Assembly (NCBI RefSeq): GCF_021272345.1
Contig: NZ_JAJSDQ010000003.1
Span: forward strand, 248,001 to 312,000
DNA: 64,000 nucleotides
DNA from: Ornithinimicrobium sediminis
Lineage (GTDB): Bacteria; Actinomycetota; Actinomycetes; Actinomycetales; Dermatophilaceae
Direction: 5' to 3'
This document shows, in pieces, positions 63,713 through 64,000 of this stretch. A program made the translations under genes and the position numbers. Each line of letters begins with the position of its first letter. The stretch's first letter is position 1. The notes under the pieces were generated by a model. That model made no database searches and was not told the origin of the DNA. It saw only the letters and a program-made list of their open reading frames with translations.

Positions 63713-63805
63713 TCGCGTTGCTCGGGGTTGTGCACCCTGACCGTCGCGTTGCAAGGGTTTTCGCACCCTTCTCGTCACGTTGCTCGGGGTTCTGCCCCCT
63801 CTGCG
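63713..63805. repeat. Three 31-bp tandem repeats after rplI
   Basis: Units start at 63713, 63744 and 63775 with TCGCGTTGC or TCACGTTGC, followed by (C/A)(T/A)(C/A)GGGG or AAGGG, a T-rich loop and an inverted C-rich arm. Each unit can form its own small hairpin (for example GGGGTTCTGCCCC). A decayed fourth unit, GCTGCTACGGGTGTGCAGAAGGGG, follows. It lies between rplI and the minus-strand gene at the window edge. Confidence 0.6.
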
Positions 63806-63896
63806 CTGCTACGGGTGTGCAGAAGGGGCTGCCGGTGACCTTTTCTGCACACCTCAAGGTCCAGACGCCCTGCACCTCAGCGCCCAGACGCCGCCG

Positions 63897-64000
63897 TCAC
63901 GTCGGGATCAGCACGTTGGCGAAGATCTGCCAGGCGAGCACGCTCTTGGCCACCAGGCTCAGCACGATGTAGGTGCGCTCGCCCACAAGGTAGTTGCGCC
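63897..64000 (-). CDS. Heliorhodopsin-like protein, C-terminal 33 codons (truncated by window edge)
   Basis: The frame on the minus strand has no stop from the window edge down to TGA at 63899-63897. It reads RNYLVGERTYIVLSLVAKSV then LAWQIFANVLIPT. One hydrophobic helix carries a buried lysine in LVAKSVLAWQ. This matches the seventh helix of heliorhodopsins, where the lysine binds retinal as a Schiff base; the preceding short loop with GERTYIVLS is also like that family. Heliorhodopsins are common in actinobacteria and have an inverted membrane topology. Only 33 residues are visible, so the call rests on this one motif. Confidence 0.6.
   Translation of the reverse strand, partial: RNYLVGERTYIVLSLVAKSVLAWQIFANVLIPT

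Overview
This window is the replication-origin region of a very GC-rich Gram-positive chromosome of the Actinomycetota. The evidence is the gene order gyrB-dciA-recF-gnd-dnaN-oriC-dnaA-rpmH-rnpA-yidD-yidC-jag-rsmG-parA-parB, many GTG starts, GTGA/ATGA gene overlaps, TTGTCCACA-type DnaA boxes and GTTTCACGGGAAAC parS sites. The gnd gene between dnaN and recF and the murJ-sigM-trxB-trxA block are typical of actinobacteria. A member of the Micrococcales (for example the Intrasporangiaceae/Ornithinimicrobiaceae) is my best guess; that placement is inference.

Layout. 1-7.0 kb: replication genes on the minus strand (gyrB start, dciA, recF, gndA, dnaN), oriC at about 4.43-5.02 kb, dnaA, and a second DnaA-box cluster upstream of dnaA. 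7.0-12.7 kb: plus-strand rpmH-rnpA-yidD-yidC-jag-rsmG-parA-parB, with three parS-type sites inside the start of parA and one inside parB. 12.7-22.6 kb: a minus-strand envelope/redox block: nudix hydrolase, DUF6049 protein, a MurJ flippase fused to a pseudokinase and a discoidin-like domain, an ECF sigma factor, its probable anti-sigma factor, trxB and trxA. 22.7-33.8 kb: CCA-adding enzyme, a GlgC-like nucleotidyltransferase, quinone oxidoreductase, AI-2E family transporter, FMN-binding protein, GT87-type membrane glycosyltransferase, class A penicillin-binding protein, a PadR regulator and inositol-phosphate synthase.

34.0-60.1 kb is an accessory glycan locus of 16 genes. It has seven glycosyltransferase-type proteins, UDP-GlcNAc 2-epimerase, two nucleotide-sugar dehydrogenases, a TupA-like ATP-grasp ligase, an asparagine-synthase-like protein, two acyltransferase-3/SGNH membrane O-acyltransferases, and an ABC-2 export permease with its ATPase. 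Together these suggest an ABC-exported polymer containing ManNAcA and/or GlcA, probably decorated with amino-acid/amide and acyl groups (teichuronic or teichuronopeptide-like). The locus lies between ino1 and rpsF, genes that are close neighbours in mycobacteria. This is the most promising candidate for an undescribed system.

60.2-64.0 kb: a 71-residue biotinyl carrier protein, a candidate small-RNA region, an alpha/beta hydrolase, and the rpsF-ssb-rpsR-rplI operon with a strong terminator. A 31-bp tandem repeat follows. The right edge carries the last 33 codons of a gene on the minus strand whose sequence looks like the retinal-binding helix 7 of a heliorhodopsin. I saw no tRNA or rRNA genes, CRISPR arrays or insertion sequences.
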